Shown in pieces: positions 41,673-52,461 of a stretch of DNA of 64,000 nt (position 1 is the stretch's first letter; each line of letters begins with the position of its first letter). A program made the position numbers and the translations under genes. Location of the stretch: contig QWDQ01000037.1 in the NCBI GenBank assembly GCA_003868215.1, positions 62,001 through 126,000 on the forward strand. The letters are read 5' to 3'. This DNA comes from Pseudophaeomoniella oleicola. Its lineage: Eukaryota; Ascomycota; Eurotiomycetes; Phaeomoniellales; Phaeomoniellaceae. The notes under the pieces are model-generated. The model did no database searches. It saw only the letters and a list, made by a program, of their open reading frames with translations, and was not told the DNA's origin.

Positions 41673-43017
41673 GGTTCGTTGCTGACTTAGCAAATCAAGA
41701 GACGCAGTTGATAAATACTTGATTACCGCCAAAACACGCGTGTAATAGATATCGTCGTGATAGCCTCGATTCAAACTTGGCGCCAGGTGCGGCGATATGA
41801 TTAACTACGTGTAATTGAGGATGGGATGTTGTCATATACTGGAAGAACGGATCAATAACTTGATAGGACTGTCAGCAGGCGTAGTATTATAATCGAAATG
41901 ACACGCTAACTTGCCTCCTATCACAACGTAAAATCTTTTTGTTTCCAGCATTGCAGAAGAAGCCCCTCGGAGAGTAGGTAGCCAAAGGATTCCCCTCTTA
42001 TGTGCTTCGGTCTCTGTGATCCGTACGGGAAGAACGAAGTCAAGTGCCACTTATACGCCGACACTTTCTCAAGCATTGATATCCTCGAAAGACTATAACA
42101 TAGTAGGGAGATTACTGGTCATCGCTCATACATTAGATGAAGTGAATGGGAATCCTGTTGCCAGGGGACCTAGATCAGTCAGACCTAGTAACCGAGGAGG
42201 ACATGGATTCCGGGATTCCGAGTACGATGACCTGACAGGCGAGCAGGTAACAGTAAGAAGATCTGATAGGTAACAGTAAGAGAAGATGGCTCGCTGGGAA
42301 CCACAAAAAGAGGACTATCCAGATCCTAATTAATTAGCATCAGCTCGGCGAAAAGCTTATCCGAATACTGCTTAAGAGCCAGAAAGTCCTTGGATGCCTC
42401 ATGCTCGCATAGCGATGCGATGGCAGAGTAACGCATGGATTTCCGACAGAAGAGAGTGATCGAAGAAGGGAAGAAATTCATAATACAGGCGGAAAGAGAA
42501 AGACGCCCGATCCCTTTTGAAGGCGTCCTCGAAAACACGTTACAGAGTAGGGCGACTCCCAAAATGGCCCCCAAATAAGCGAACAGGAGCCACACCTCGA
42601 CTCAACCCACGCACACCTGAGGATCTGAGGTGTTGCAGGAGCATCGTGAAAAGGCGGCGGTCGGTGGGTGAGCTCTTGAATGTATGTTATTGAGAAGATA
42701 CCTTTAGTCTTGAACGAGTGTCAAGAAGTCCGCTGTTTAACAAGCGGAGGGGATGTAGTAACAAATTTCTTGTTTTGATTTAGTTATGAATAGGGTTTTT
42801 TCATTCTTTGTATAGATTCATAAACACTGTTAATATGCAAATAAGTTGAAGAGTAAGAGAGGGTGAATCAAGAGATAGATTAAGAGTGACTTGATACTGT
42901 GAGAGAAAGTAAGGCGCGGATAAGTTCACCTTTAAAGCGGCAGGTTATAGACGACGGGCCCACATGGAGTTGTGAGCTGTAGACACTTCCACTGCGCTGC
43001 CAGCGAACACCACAGGC
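41673..43017. other. Divergent intergenic region, 1.3 kb
   Basis: It holds promoters of the acyltransferase gene and of the mitochondrial RRF gene. A short direct repeat of AGGTAACAGTAAG occurs at about 42245 and 42269. The 89-codon minus-strand frame at 42326-42595 shows no domain and is not called. Confidence 0.5.
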
Positions 43018-43961
43018 ATGCCAATGCAGTCATCCACCTCACAAAGTATCCTGCGCAAAGCAGCTGTCAATTCCTGCAGGTTGCAGGTCGCTGCCGACTA
43101 TGCTATCGCAGGTCGAGTCCCACGGTCAGCGCTGACACATGTGCGAGCACCTCGAGCTTCTGTGCGCAGCAGGGGATATGACCGTCCGTCTCTACTAGCC
43201 CAATGCTTTTCCACCGCCCCTCTACTTCAAAAGAAGAAACAGAAAGATCATTCGAGCCACGGCAAAGGTCATTCGAAACAACGAGACGAGGATCCCGAAG
43301 ATGATGTTATACCACCCGAGAAGGTCGTGGAAGACGCATTTGACTTTACAGAGCTTGAAGAAGGGGTCAAGCGCAATGTAGAGAAGCTGAAAGCTGGATT
43401 ATCGACGCTCCGACCTGGTGGTCGTCTTGACCCTGAGGTCATCGAGGGCTTCCGTGTTACTTTCAAGGGACACAGCGGAACAGAGAGGTTAGGTGATTTG
43501 GCTACAGTAATAAGGAAAGGAGGAACGGGTATCAGTGTCATTGTCGCTGAGGAAGAGGCACGTCGCGACCGCTGAACAATGTGCATATATTCGTTCTAAC
43601 ATTGTCCCAGAACCTCAAGGCCATTTCAGACGCTATAGCAACATCTCCACATTCCCTTGTACCGTCTCCCGATCCTGAGAATCCTCTTATTCTCAATTTC
43701 CCTATTCCACCACCGACCGCAGAGTCCCGCAACGCTGTGAAGCAAACGGCGAAAGACATGATGGAGACAGCGAATCATGCTATCAGGCAGGTTCGAGGGG
43801 ACTACCAGAAGAAGTTACGGAAATTGGAATTGGATAAGAAGTCGAAGGTACCAAAGGATGATATGGCGCGCGCCCATAAAGAGCTTGAAAAGAGAAACGA
43901 GGCTGCGGTCAAGGAAGTGAAGAAGATATACGAGGACAGGATCAAGGCCTTGGACCGATGA
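43018..43961 (+). CDS. Mitochondrial ribosome recycling factor
   Basis: Two exons (43018-43557 and 43611-43961) encode 296 aa. The first about 75 residues are Arg/Ser/Ala-rich without acids, a mitochondrial presequence, ending near FSTAPLLQKKK. The RRF fold follows: FDFTELEEGVKRNVEKLKAG, STLRPGGRLDPEVIEGF, LGDLATVIRKGGTGISVIV, LNFPIPPPTAESRNAVKQTA, and the helical end QVRGDYQKKLRKLELDKKSK...MARAHKELEK. Mitochondrial RRF splits post-termination mitoribosomes with the help of EF-G2. The exon join needs a GC donor (GAG|GCACGT) with a normal CCCAG acceptor; no GT donor in the right phase lies before the stop at 43574. Confidence 0.92.
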
Positions 43962-45015
43962 CGGGATGGTGCGATGAAGACTTTGTATGGCATGTAACAA
44001 CACCGGTTATCGGAACCCGAAAAAGCATGTACAACCAATATAGACGCATTTCACTTATTACTGCGCAGATAGCCGATTAAGCTTCAGAAGAGGAACTGTT
44101 GAAATGGCTGATCAAGTAAGGGGCCCTATCGGCTGCGTCGAATGAGATCCGAAAGCATGTGCAGTCCTCAGTAAGCGAAGCTGGGACTGACATCTCAGGT
44201 GTCCGTTCTCATAAGACCCGGTATGGGGTACATCTGCATCCATGCTATCTCATGACCATCACGTGGCCATGGGGTGATGCGCGTGGCATGAATCTGGAGG
44301 AAATCTGATGGCACCGAAGACTCCGGACAAGCGACAGCTTACTACAAACCTTATGTACGTATGATGGGCCGTCTGGTTATCAGCAGGCTCCAAGGGCGAG
44401 CAATGCGTCCATCGCTTAGCCCAACGCGCCGTTGATCAACGCGGTAGTTGAGTTACCCTATTCGTGCCATAGCATTTTGACGAGGTTGATAAGGGGATCC
44501 AGTCTGTATGATGCGTGTTGATCCTGCAGTATAGCATATAACTGAGAAGACTCAAAGTATAAGAACCGCTGATGGCATCGACAGATATTGCGTTCCTGAT
44601 CCTGGCAAATGCCTCTTTCAAAGAAGGAGGAGTTCACACTTGGTCCATAAGCGCCTTAGGGGTGCCTACATTGTCGCATTGGATTGCATAATGGAGTAAG
44701 TTAAGAAGGAATTGGTGGAAAGTAAATTGAGGTGAAGCTGGAGATGATTAGTGGAACGAGATAGCGCAGTCAGCATGGGGTACTATCTACGTACTACGCA
44801 GTAGTACAAAGTAATACAAGGATTAATCTCGTGGCCACTGGTCCACTTTACTTTTAGTCTCCTCCTCCGCCCCTTTTCTTCCCCAGGAACATCAACAGTC
44901 GTCGCAGAACCCCCTCTTTTTCTCTTTTCTCTTTTCTCTTTTCTCTACTTCCCCTCCTTACGCAACTAACCTACCTACTCACCTCACTGTCTTCCTTCAA
45001 CAGACACGAGAACTT
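43962..45015. other. Intergenic
   Basis: No gene is seen. It ends in a long pyrimidine tract (about 44908-44958) with CTCTTTT units, the kind of sequence found just upstream of fungal transcription starts. Confidence 0.5.
44908..44958 (+). promoter_or_regulatory. Pyrimidine-rich promoter tract
   Basis: Tandem CTCTTTT/TCTCTTTT units form an almost pure C/T tract on the plus strand. It is followed about 60 bp later by a small open frame. Such tracts mark start regions of highly expressed fungal genes. Confidence 0.45.
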
Positions 45016-45219
45016 GTGATCCACGATCCTGTCAGGTTCGTTGATGGCCAACTCTTGACCCCTGATTCCCCCCAACATCAACAAGGCGATCCTCGGTCCA
45101 CGACGCCTTCGCGCTTACCATCGCCTACGGACGATATCGAGCTTATCATCGAGCCATCTTACAAATTATCCAAACGGCAATTGAACCTTCTAGCTACTAT
45201 TAGTGTCGATGATCTATAA
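45016..45219 (+). CDS. Possible small gene, 67 codons, unknown
   Basis: The frame begins ATGATCCACG downstream of a strong pyrimidine tract and a CAACAG acceptor-like site. The peptide (VRFVDGQLLTPDSP, then DIELIIEPSYKLSKRQL, ending ISVDDL) is acidic and Pro/Ser-rich and does not look like random frame composition. There is no signal, span or known motif. The start codon shown may be within the second exon of a longer transcript. It may be noncoding. The following 900 bp to the GPCR gene has no supported gene. Confidence 0.25.
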   Translation: MIHDPVRFVDGQLLTPDSPQHQQGDPRSTTPSRLPSPTDDIELIIEPSYKLSKRQLNLLATISVDDL

Positions 45220-46143
45220 GCGCTATTAGCAGACTTTATAGTGTGACTCGAATTACAGTGGCTCGCTGTTTCCGTCCTGCCTCGCTTGCGAGCTTCTATT
45301 GCGATTTGCTCGTGCACCATTATACACTCTGTTACGCTAGTATCTTTGCTGATCTTCGTTCCAAACAATAGCGCTTGGATCTTCACCGGACTCTGCATTA
45401 GCACGTGTTTGAGGAAGTGTTCCGTGTGTCAACCGTTCGTGCTGCCGTTACGTAGTACGGTAGGTAGTGTCAATGAGAGGCCTGAACATTAAACTTCGAG
45501 GCTTCGTTGATGCATATCACGACATGCTATCACAGGAAACAGTTGAGCTTAGCCTTACATCTTATATGTCGATCTGAACCTTTCAGCTAGTCGGCTGTGC
45601 CTGAGTTCTCGGTTTCCGAATCCCTGCAAACTCTCTGCCTTGCTTGTCGATTTCTGACCAATCCTGGGCATTCTTACCACTACACCGGCAACGGGTCAAC
45701 AGATTCCCCTCTTCATTCCTTGTACAGAGATGCCAATCAGACGGGCAGCGCAGTTCAACCCTTTCCAGTTTGGATTGGAAGGCAAGGACGCTTGCATAAC
45801 ACTATGGCCATCATTGCCGAAACAGTCATTAAGCAAGTTTCTTCTTGTCAGCCTCTGCTGCAATTGACGTTGGATCTGTACCGTTGATATCTATATCGTG
45901 ACGATTATTATCTGCTGGAGCTTTGCAGGTCCAGCAACCTCATAGGACGTCCATGCGGTGCTTGTATTCGCCCATAACTACTTCGATAGTTCCTTCCTCC
46001 CTCAAGCAAACATCGTGTCTACTATACAAACCCATTCCGAACCTGGTCTCCTTTTCTCTTTTCCCTTTCTTTTCTTCCGACATACGAAGATCTGGAGCAT
46101 TGCCGGTTAAACGAGCAGGATCCTCCAGCCGTTGCTCACAGAC
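45220..46143. other. Upstream region of the GPCR gene
   Basis: No gene is supported. A pyrimidine-rich run near 46046-46083 lies shortly before the GPCR start and is a plausible promoter element. Confidence 0.5.
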
Positions 46144-47651
46144 ATGAGTACAGGGCTGACTCACTCGCAGCTGTATGCAATTGAGATCACAGAAAGAGTT
46201 TGTTCGATCCTTTCGCTTGTCGGCACGTCATTCATCATCGTTACATTTCTTTGCTGCAATGCCTTTCACAAGCCGATCAACAGACTCGTCTTCTATGCTG
46301 CATTTGGAAATATCCTTGCAAATGTTGGAACGTTGATCTCTCGTTCCGGAATCGTCGCAGGAGGCAGGCTGTGCCAATTTCAGGGTTTTCTCATTCAGAT
46401 GTACAGATACCCTTGAGACAACTTGATCTGATACAGCAACTGACCGTATTAGGTTCATGCCAGCCGACGCCTTCTGGACACTTGCTATGGCATGTAACGT
46501 GTACTTGACATTCTTTCGGAAGTACGATGCAAAGGCTCTTAGAGCTTTGGAGTGGAAGTACCTTCTTATCTGTTACGGGGGACCTCTTATTCCTGCCTTT
46601 GTCTACTTCTTTATTCACACGAAGGATCGTGGGAAAGTCTACGGGGACGCCGTAGTATGTCAACCCCCCCGCCCCCCCCCCCTTATTAGTGTACCATATT
46701 CTGATTGCAGTGCCCGAAGCTTTGGTGTTGGATTGATATCAAATGGGACTTCCTTAGAGTAAGCTTCTGTCTTATCATCAGAACGCAGAGACCTGACTGG
46801 TATCAGATTGCGCTCTTCTATGCCCCGGTGTGGGCCGTCCTTTTCATTACCTTGGCTATTTACATCCACGCTGGCAATGAGATTTTCGAGAAACGGAATG
46901 CTCTTAAAAAGTTCTCCGGCTCTCAGGATATGCCGTTCACAATGATCCAAAACCCGTTTGCTCCAACAAAGACAACGGAGGTCCATGTTACCAGCGAGCC
47001 TGCGATCCCTGCCGACAGCGCCCTTGGAACGGAAGTAAAGGCGGGGACCGATTTCGCAGGAGCTCATAATCGGGAAGGATACAATCCATATTCGGTAACG
47101 ATCGAAACCGGCGGCGCACCTTTTCCACCACGCTCATCCAGCGTAGTCGTGCTTGGGGTCACGAGTCACGCCGAAAGGCCAAGAGCACAGAAGAGTCCGG
47201 CTATGGAGGCAAACAAGGCCGCATTTGGGTATGCTCGTGTGGCCATCTTGTTCTTTGCCGCCATTCTTGTTACATGGGTACGGTCTCAATTTCATCGCAA
47301 GAGGCCAATTGCTAACGGTAGCTGTAGGTCCCTTCCACTGTGAACCGGGTTTATTCTCTGGTCAGGCCGGATAGTATCTCATACCCGCTGAACTTTGTGT
47401 CAGCTCTCGTCTTGCCGTTACAGGGATTCTGGAACTCCGTTATATACACTTTCACGACTCTTCCAGCATGTCGGGTGCTCTGGCGGGACATGATGGACAG
47501 CCTGTTCCCAGGCTCTCGCATCAACCGGCATGCTGTCCATGCCAATAAAGATCCATCACGCCAGAGGACTGGTGGCAAGACTGGACTTTTCTTCCGAGAT
47601 CAAGATAGCCTAACTGAAAGCGACAGCACTAAGGGATTCGCACGGGAATAG
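46144..47651 (+). CDS. cAMP-receptor-like G-protein-coupled receptor
   Basis: Five exons (46144-46400, 46453-46654, 46711-46758, 46807-47277, 47328-47651) encode 433 aa with all phases consistent. The seven-span pattern begins ITERVCSILSLVGTSFIIVTFL, FYAAFGNILANVGTLIS, then the extracellular Cys region GRLCQFQGFLIQMFMPADAFWTLAMACNVYLTFF, then KYLLICYGGPLIPAFVYFF. The LWCWIDIKWDFLRIALFYAPVW block is the hallmark of the Dictyostelium cAR-like/fungal class V group (GprH-like). A long third cytoplasmic loop with Pro/Ser/Thr precedes FGYARVAILFFAAILVTWVP and PLNFVSALVLPLQGFWNSVIY. The tail is basic. It probably signals through a G-alpha protein to cAMP; ligand unknown, possibly nutrient sensing. 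Intron 3 (48 bp) is in frame and stop-free. Intron 2 carries a C7-G-C11 run. Confidence 0.93.
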
Positions 47652-48132
47652 AAATCCATGCATGCCTCTCTGCACGTTTGAAGAGAATCGGTGGGAAATT
47701 GATTTGATATGGTTGAGAAAGAAGGACTCTAGATTCTCTGATGTGTAGTAATCACATGTTTCCTAATCCAACAACATCAACACTGCACCATCGGATCTCA
47801 CACAAGACCGCCAATAAGTCGAATTCCCATTGATCTTCCTTGGCTTAGAACCCTGTAGATGCACTTCGTTGAAAGGTATAGTGCTGTGTGAATGACTGAA
47901 TATCAGCAGGATTTAGAAGATTATTGTGTCGTTGACAAGGATATCATAACGTCTTGCAACGCTAAGGTTTGACGAGGACCCCCGGATTTTCTTATCGCAT
48001 AACGTCGTCATCGCTTCAGGTACAATCGAAAATCCAAAGGATCATGTACATCGTAATTCCCTATGATTGATTTGCATCTTCATTGTTCAACTTTCTTCGA
48101 TTCTGTATAAAGCATTATACCGACCAAGCAAA
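47652..48132. other. Intergenic
   Basis: The gap lies between the GPCR and PEBP genes. No gene is seen; it serves as 3' flank and promoter. Confidence 0.5.
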
Positions 48133-49089
48133 ATGACGCTTCTCTGCAAGCTGCTTCTGACAGCTGCACTGTCACTGACGGAATTGGTGACTTGCATTGA
48201 ACAACAACAACAACAACAACAACAGCCAATGCAAAACCCCGAAGCATATACGTCTTCCCTGATACATGACATCCTTGTGCGAAATGAAATCATTGGCGAT
48301 GGTAAGATCCCAGTAACCCAAACACCTTCTTCTAAGATGCTCTGTTAGCATCACGTTACCGTCAAGGTTGAAGAGTCTGACAATCCATAAACGATGTAAT
48401 CAGTTCTTGATGATTTCGAGCCCAAAATGTCTCTCTCCATCTCCTATCCCGACGCTCACGGAAACGTCCTCCTCGGTAATGACATTCCGGTAGCGAGTGT
48501 CCAAGATCGCCCAGTCATTGAATTCCACGAATTCGTCGGACCACACAGATCTGCTTCACGCCGTCGTGGGTATCCGAATAGGCTATCCAATTCCAAGAAA
48601 GCCAGCAGCAGCATCATGGCTACTTTGCCACCTCCGGAAAATCTCACTTACACACTTGCTCTGACCGACCCGGACGCCAAGTCCCGTGAGGACCCTATCT
48701 GGTCCGAAATGTGCCATTGGATCGTCACCAACATGACTCTTCTTCCTACTACTACTACTACCACTCCCATCTCTACTCCCGATGACAACCACCATAAACA
48801 ACGCCGAACCTCAACCTCTACCTCTATTCTATCTCCACCAGATGAACTCCTCGCCTACCTCCCCCCCTCGCCCCCACCGCAGACCGGCAAACACCGCTAC
48901 ATCTTCGTCCTCCTCGCCGGCAGCCAAGAAGCCAGCGCCGCGCTCGTACCGCCGAAGGACAGCAAGGAAGGCCGACAGCATTGGGGGTATGATGGCGAGG
49001 AGAGGACGGGAGTGAAGAAGTGGGCGGGGGAGTTCGGGTTGGAGGTCGTGGGGGTGAATTTCTTTGTGGCGTTGAATGAGGAGCAGTAA
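48133..49089 (+). CDS. Secreted PEBP-family protein (carboxypeptidase Y inhibitor-like)
   Basis: Two exons (48133-48301, 48404-49089) encode 284 aa. The start MTLLCKLLLTAALSLTELVTCIE is a signal peptide. Right after it lies an eight-Gln run encoded by (CAA)n. Mature PEBP blocks are LIHDILVRNEIIGDVLDDF, ISYPDAHGNVLLGNDIPVA, YTLALTDPDAKSREDP with the DPDA ligand-site motif, SEMCHWIVTN, GKHRYIFVLLAGS, RQHWGYD and VVGVNFFVALNEEQ. The ligand pocket residues (Asp, Asp, His) appear present. A basic Ser-rich insert sits before DLTYT-like YTLAL, and a Thr/Ser-rich low-complexity loop follows CHWIVTNM. Related fungal proteins inhibit carboxypeptidase Y or bind phospholipid; the role here is inferred. 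The 3' half is notably GC-rich. Confidence 0.92.
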
Positions 49090-49504
49090 AGTAAGGTAGG
49101 TAGGTAGGTAGTTTACTGAAGTCGTTTCTTGTGGTGAGATTTGGATCTCTTCGCGCAGGCCTGGAAATACCAACTCGGAAAAAAACCCTCGTTCATTTTT
49201 AGCGTAGCGTTCAGAACGTATATTATACAACACAGCATTGAATACCATGTCCCTACGTATCTACCTATCTAGCGGTCTATTGATACATGCATACACCCAC
49301 TCAGCACCACTCATTATTCAGAGCTCTTCAGAATACCGTTTGAGATCTTTCATATCATCTATATGATATAATCCTAGATAAATCTATAACATCCATCTTA
49401 TGCCATATCGTACATACATACATACATGATCGAAAGGTCCCTCACGTCTTCAACGACACCAGATCACGATTTAACGGACTTTTCGCTCTGCCCGGGTGGC
49501 GGGG
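49090..49504. other. Convergent intergenic region
   Basis: There is a GTAG tandem at about 49096-49110 just after the PEBP stop, then AT-rich sequence with CATA repeats near 49412-49427. No gene is seen. Confidence 0.6.
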
Positions 49505-50899
49505 TTATAATTCAGAGCGAGCGCCTGGTCGTTTCGATATCGTTTGAGTGTTGTTCGTGTCTGTTGCTGTACCTGTGCCGGACGCGGTGCCTGTGGATTC
49601 TGAAGGCTTCTCTTCACTGGGAGATTTGATCCTCTGACTCTCGCTCTTGCCTTTACTGCTGCTGCTGCTTCTTGGTAGTGCGTACAAGCCTGCACCGAGG
49701 AAGACGATGGCAGCACCGACACCGACGCCGAAGGGGATGCGGTTGCCGAACAGCCAGATGCTGAGGATGAGACTGACGAGTTTGCGGATGTTGAGCACGA
49801 TGGTGACGGTCAGGGAGGAGGATTTGGCGGATAAGAGGTTCACGCCGCGGATGCAGAGGTATTGGGTCAGGGCGTTGAGGAGGAGGAAGAGCGGTTGGGC
49901 TGGGAGAGAGAGGATGAGGGAGGGGATCAGGGAGCGGGAGAGGGTCCAAGATGTGTCGGGGGAGGTGTAGAGGGATATAGGAGCCGAGGAGAGCATGGTG
50001 GAGAACTCGAAGCGGAGGTCGGAGAGTTTGAGGAGGAAGAAGGGGAGGGAGAGGGCGTGACTGTAGAACAGATTTTCGCCCCAGTGGTTGCGGCCGTAGC
50101 GGGAGTAGGTACGATCCGTGTAGACGCCCATAATGGCGGAGAGGAGGAGGGCAAGGAAGAGGAGGACAAATCCTGTCATGGATGTGCTGGCTCGGGCACG
50201 GCTGGCACTGGCGTAGCCCGAGGACGAGCTGGAGAAGAAAGATAACTGGGAACCTTTGGCCTGAGCATCCGCCAGGGCGGCGAGGACGACCCCGATGAAC
50301 AGGAGGAATACAGCGAAGACTTGCGTTTTGGTGTACCGTCTGCCAAAGAGGAAGCCAATAAACATGGACGTAACAGGCCCAGCGGAACGGAGGATAACGT
50401 GCAAGGGAAGACTGATTTTGTAATCGAAGGCTTTATTGTTGAGCAAGTTGATGGTCAGGAACATTGCTGTGTATACGAGCCATTTTTGAAAGGGGATCCC
50501 TCGTTCCTTTAGATATAGGTGCTTGATTCCGCGCGAGAATGAAAAATAGTTGGGCGCAGCGAACAGCGCGGTCAATGCGAACTGGGTGAAGGTTATAAGC
50601 GTGCCACTACTTGGGACTTCTCTGCATGCACCATTAATTCTGAGGTCGATCGTGAAAAACGCCCATATGTATGCTCACCTGATCAGCGCCTCGAGTGCAA
50701 GGACATTGGCGCAACACCCTCCGAATATCAAGCCTAGCATGACAGTCAAGTTGACCCATTGTGGCAGCGTTGCCTGTGCGACAGCCGAGTTGATTGACTC
50801 GGATTCATGCGCCTGCACGGTCTGGGTCTTGCTCTGGATCTTCCTCTGGGTCACTGTTCCATTCTGAACATCCTCTCGTGACGATGCCTGCACTGTCAT
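49505..50899 (-). CDS. UDP-GlcNAc-type nucleotide-sugar transporter (Yea4/SLC35B4 family)
   Basis: Two exons (50899-50679, 50621-49505) encode 445 aa. The first span is in WVNLTVMLGLIFGGCCANVLAL. Further signature blocks are EVPSSGTLITFTQFALTAL, IPFQKWLVYTAMFLTINLLN, FDYKISLPLHVILRSAGPV, FLFGRRYTKTQ, GVYTDRTYSRYGRNHWGENLFYSHALSLP, CIRGVNLLSAKSSSLTVTIVLNIRKLVSLILSIWLFGN and the terminal PFGVG region. The family carries UDP-N-acetylglucosamine or UDP-xylose across ER or Golgi membranes; the GENLFYSH and NIRKLVSL motifs are those of Yea4. That would link it to chitin and glycan supply. The C-terminal tail is Ser/Thr/Gly-rich. A first-exon ATG at 50899 fits best. Confidence 0.93.
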
Positions 50900-51606
50900 C
50901 GTGGATGGGGAGAGGATTGGAGTTTGAGTAAATACGTTCTGCAAGGCGGTTCTGGTACTGGCTTCTGCAATGTGTGAGGCATCTTGCTATGATCATAGGA
51001 GCTGCATCTTGATCAGATTGAAAGGTGTTGACTGAAGATGGGCTGAATATAATATGAAAATGTCCAAGATCGGATCACCGTGTCCGTGTCTGAAATCAAT
51101 TCTACTCGACCCCACAAACTCAACAATTGTCGCGTCATCAAATGCGGATGATCGCCCTTTAGATCCATCAATTAACTAGGTTATTATCTTTACCTATGCC
51201 TCTCTTCAACATCATTATAGTATCACCAAAGTTGAGGAACAAGGATCACATCAAGTACCCAATTCTACAAAGATCAGCAAGGCAAGTGGTGCATCGTAGA
51301 GCCGTCCAGAGATCAAACCACTTCTCTCTCTCACGGGTTGGTCATCGCGAGCCATGTTCTATCATCCTCTTGTGTGAAATAACCTCGTCTAGCATTAAAA
51401 ACCAATGCTACCTATATACTTATGTGCGGCACCGCACGTATTAGGCAAGCTCTCTAGGCGAGGATGTCTCAAAATCGTCATCATGAAATCGCCGATTGTT
51501 CGCATGTTAATTTTCAGCAGACCGTCACATGCTAGGTTAATTTCATGTTTGTCAGTCTTCGATCGCGAGCCTCCACTGTTCTCCGAGGCTACTAACTGTG
51601 TCAGGG
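50900..51606. other. Divergent intergenic region
   Basis: Promoters for the nucleotide-sugar transporter and the ankyrin protein lie here. The latter may have an unrecognised 5' exon between 51,400 and 51,600, because a short frame at 51405-51650 overlaps its start. Nothing else is seen. Confidence 0.45.
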
Positions 51607-52461
51607 ATGAAATGGGTTTCGAGTTCATCGCATCCTCTTACGGAAGATGAGGTCCGTGAAGCGATATCATTCAATGTTGATGATAAGTCTTATGACCCAC
51701 TACTTAATGAGACATCACCGGAAAGTGAACTGCGACCTGTACATTTAGCTACTGCAATGGGCCATAGAGACGCCCTTGCGCTCCTTCTGCAACTACACTG
51801 CGATGTTGATTCCAGAGACAGTCTACGAACCACTGCAATCCATTATGCAGCACGACAAAGGTATACGGGTGTCTACAAGTTGCTGCTCGAGTATGGTGCC
51901 TCTGTACTTGCCCTCAACCACGGGAAAATGTCGTCTCTGATGCTTGCCGCTAAATACAGTCACACCATCCTCCTTACTGAGTTGGTCAATGATCTCCGGG
52001 GGTCCGAAACAGGAGCAACCTTTAAAGAAGTTGAGTTACCCCAGAAAACTGACGAGCGGTTAGCTTTGAACTTGAGTGGTGCTCCAGACCACAAGACGTT
52101 GGTAAGCATGGTAGTCACTTCGGTTGTCACCTTGGTGTTGACCTTGGCTGCTTTTGCTTTTGCTCAGTACTTTTATGAACCCCGTAGTAGCCCTCGATGG
52201 GGCGTCACGAGGCGTCTTTGGTCGCGAAAAGAGCAGAAGAAGAGGACCACAAGTGAGGAAAGTGACGAAGAGCTGCATTCGAATGGAAGGACAAGCACCA
52301 CGACGCATGACCCTCCCGAAGGCACCCAGAGCAACTCAGGCTTGGGCGAAGAGTTGAACCGTCCCACGGCCACAAAACAGAAACATTCGCCTCTCAAGAA
52401 CTGGATTCGAAGGCTCATAGTAACATCAAGAGAGGAAGGAGAGAAAGAACAATCTGTGTGA
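51607..52461 (+). CDS. Ankyrin-repeat protein with one membrane span
   Basis: The frame from ATG 51607 encodes 284 aa. About three ankyrin repeats are visible: LRPVHLATAMGHRDALALLL, TTAIHYAARQRYTGVYKLLLEYGAS, and MSSLMLAAKYSHTILLTELV. A hydrophilic link is followed by one clear span (VSMVVTSVVTLVLTLAAFAF) and a basic, Ser/Glu-rich tail with a second basic amphipathic stretch (PLKNWIRRLIVTS). There is no signal peptide, so the ankyrin part is probably cytosolic with a C-terminal tail beyond the membrane. I know no named family with this layout in fungi. The repeat number is low and the start may lack upstream exons, so it could be the 3' part of a longer ankyrin gene. Confidence 0.75.
   Translation: MKWVSSSSHPLTEDEVREAISFNVDDKSYDPLLNETSPESELRPVHLATAMGHRDALALLLQLHCDVDSRDSLRTTAIHYAARQRYTGVYKLLLEYGASVLALNHGKMSSLMLAAKYSHTILLTELVNDLRGSETGATFKEVELPQKTDERLALNLSGAPDHKTLVSMVVTSVVTLVLTLAAFAFAQYFYEPRSSPRWGVTRRLWSRKEQKKRTTSEESDEELHSNGRTSTTTHDPPEGTQSNSGLGEELNRPTATKQKHSPLKNWIRRLIVTSREEGEKEQSV

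Noticed and set aside
42326-42595. 89-codon minus-strand frame with a hydrophobic start
   Set aside because: No domain, no supporting promoter or splice context; likely chance.
49862-50245. Plus-strand Glu/Gly-rich 127-codon frame
   Set aside because: It lies antisense to the nucleotide-sugar transporter, and its Gly/Glu bias is a by-product of the gene's Leu/Ser/Pro codons.
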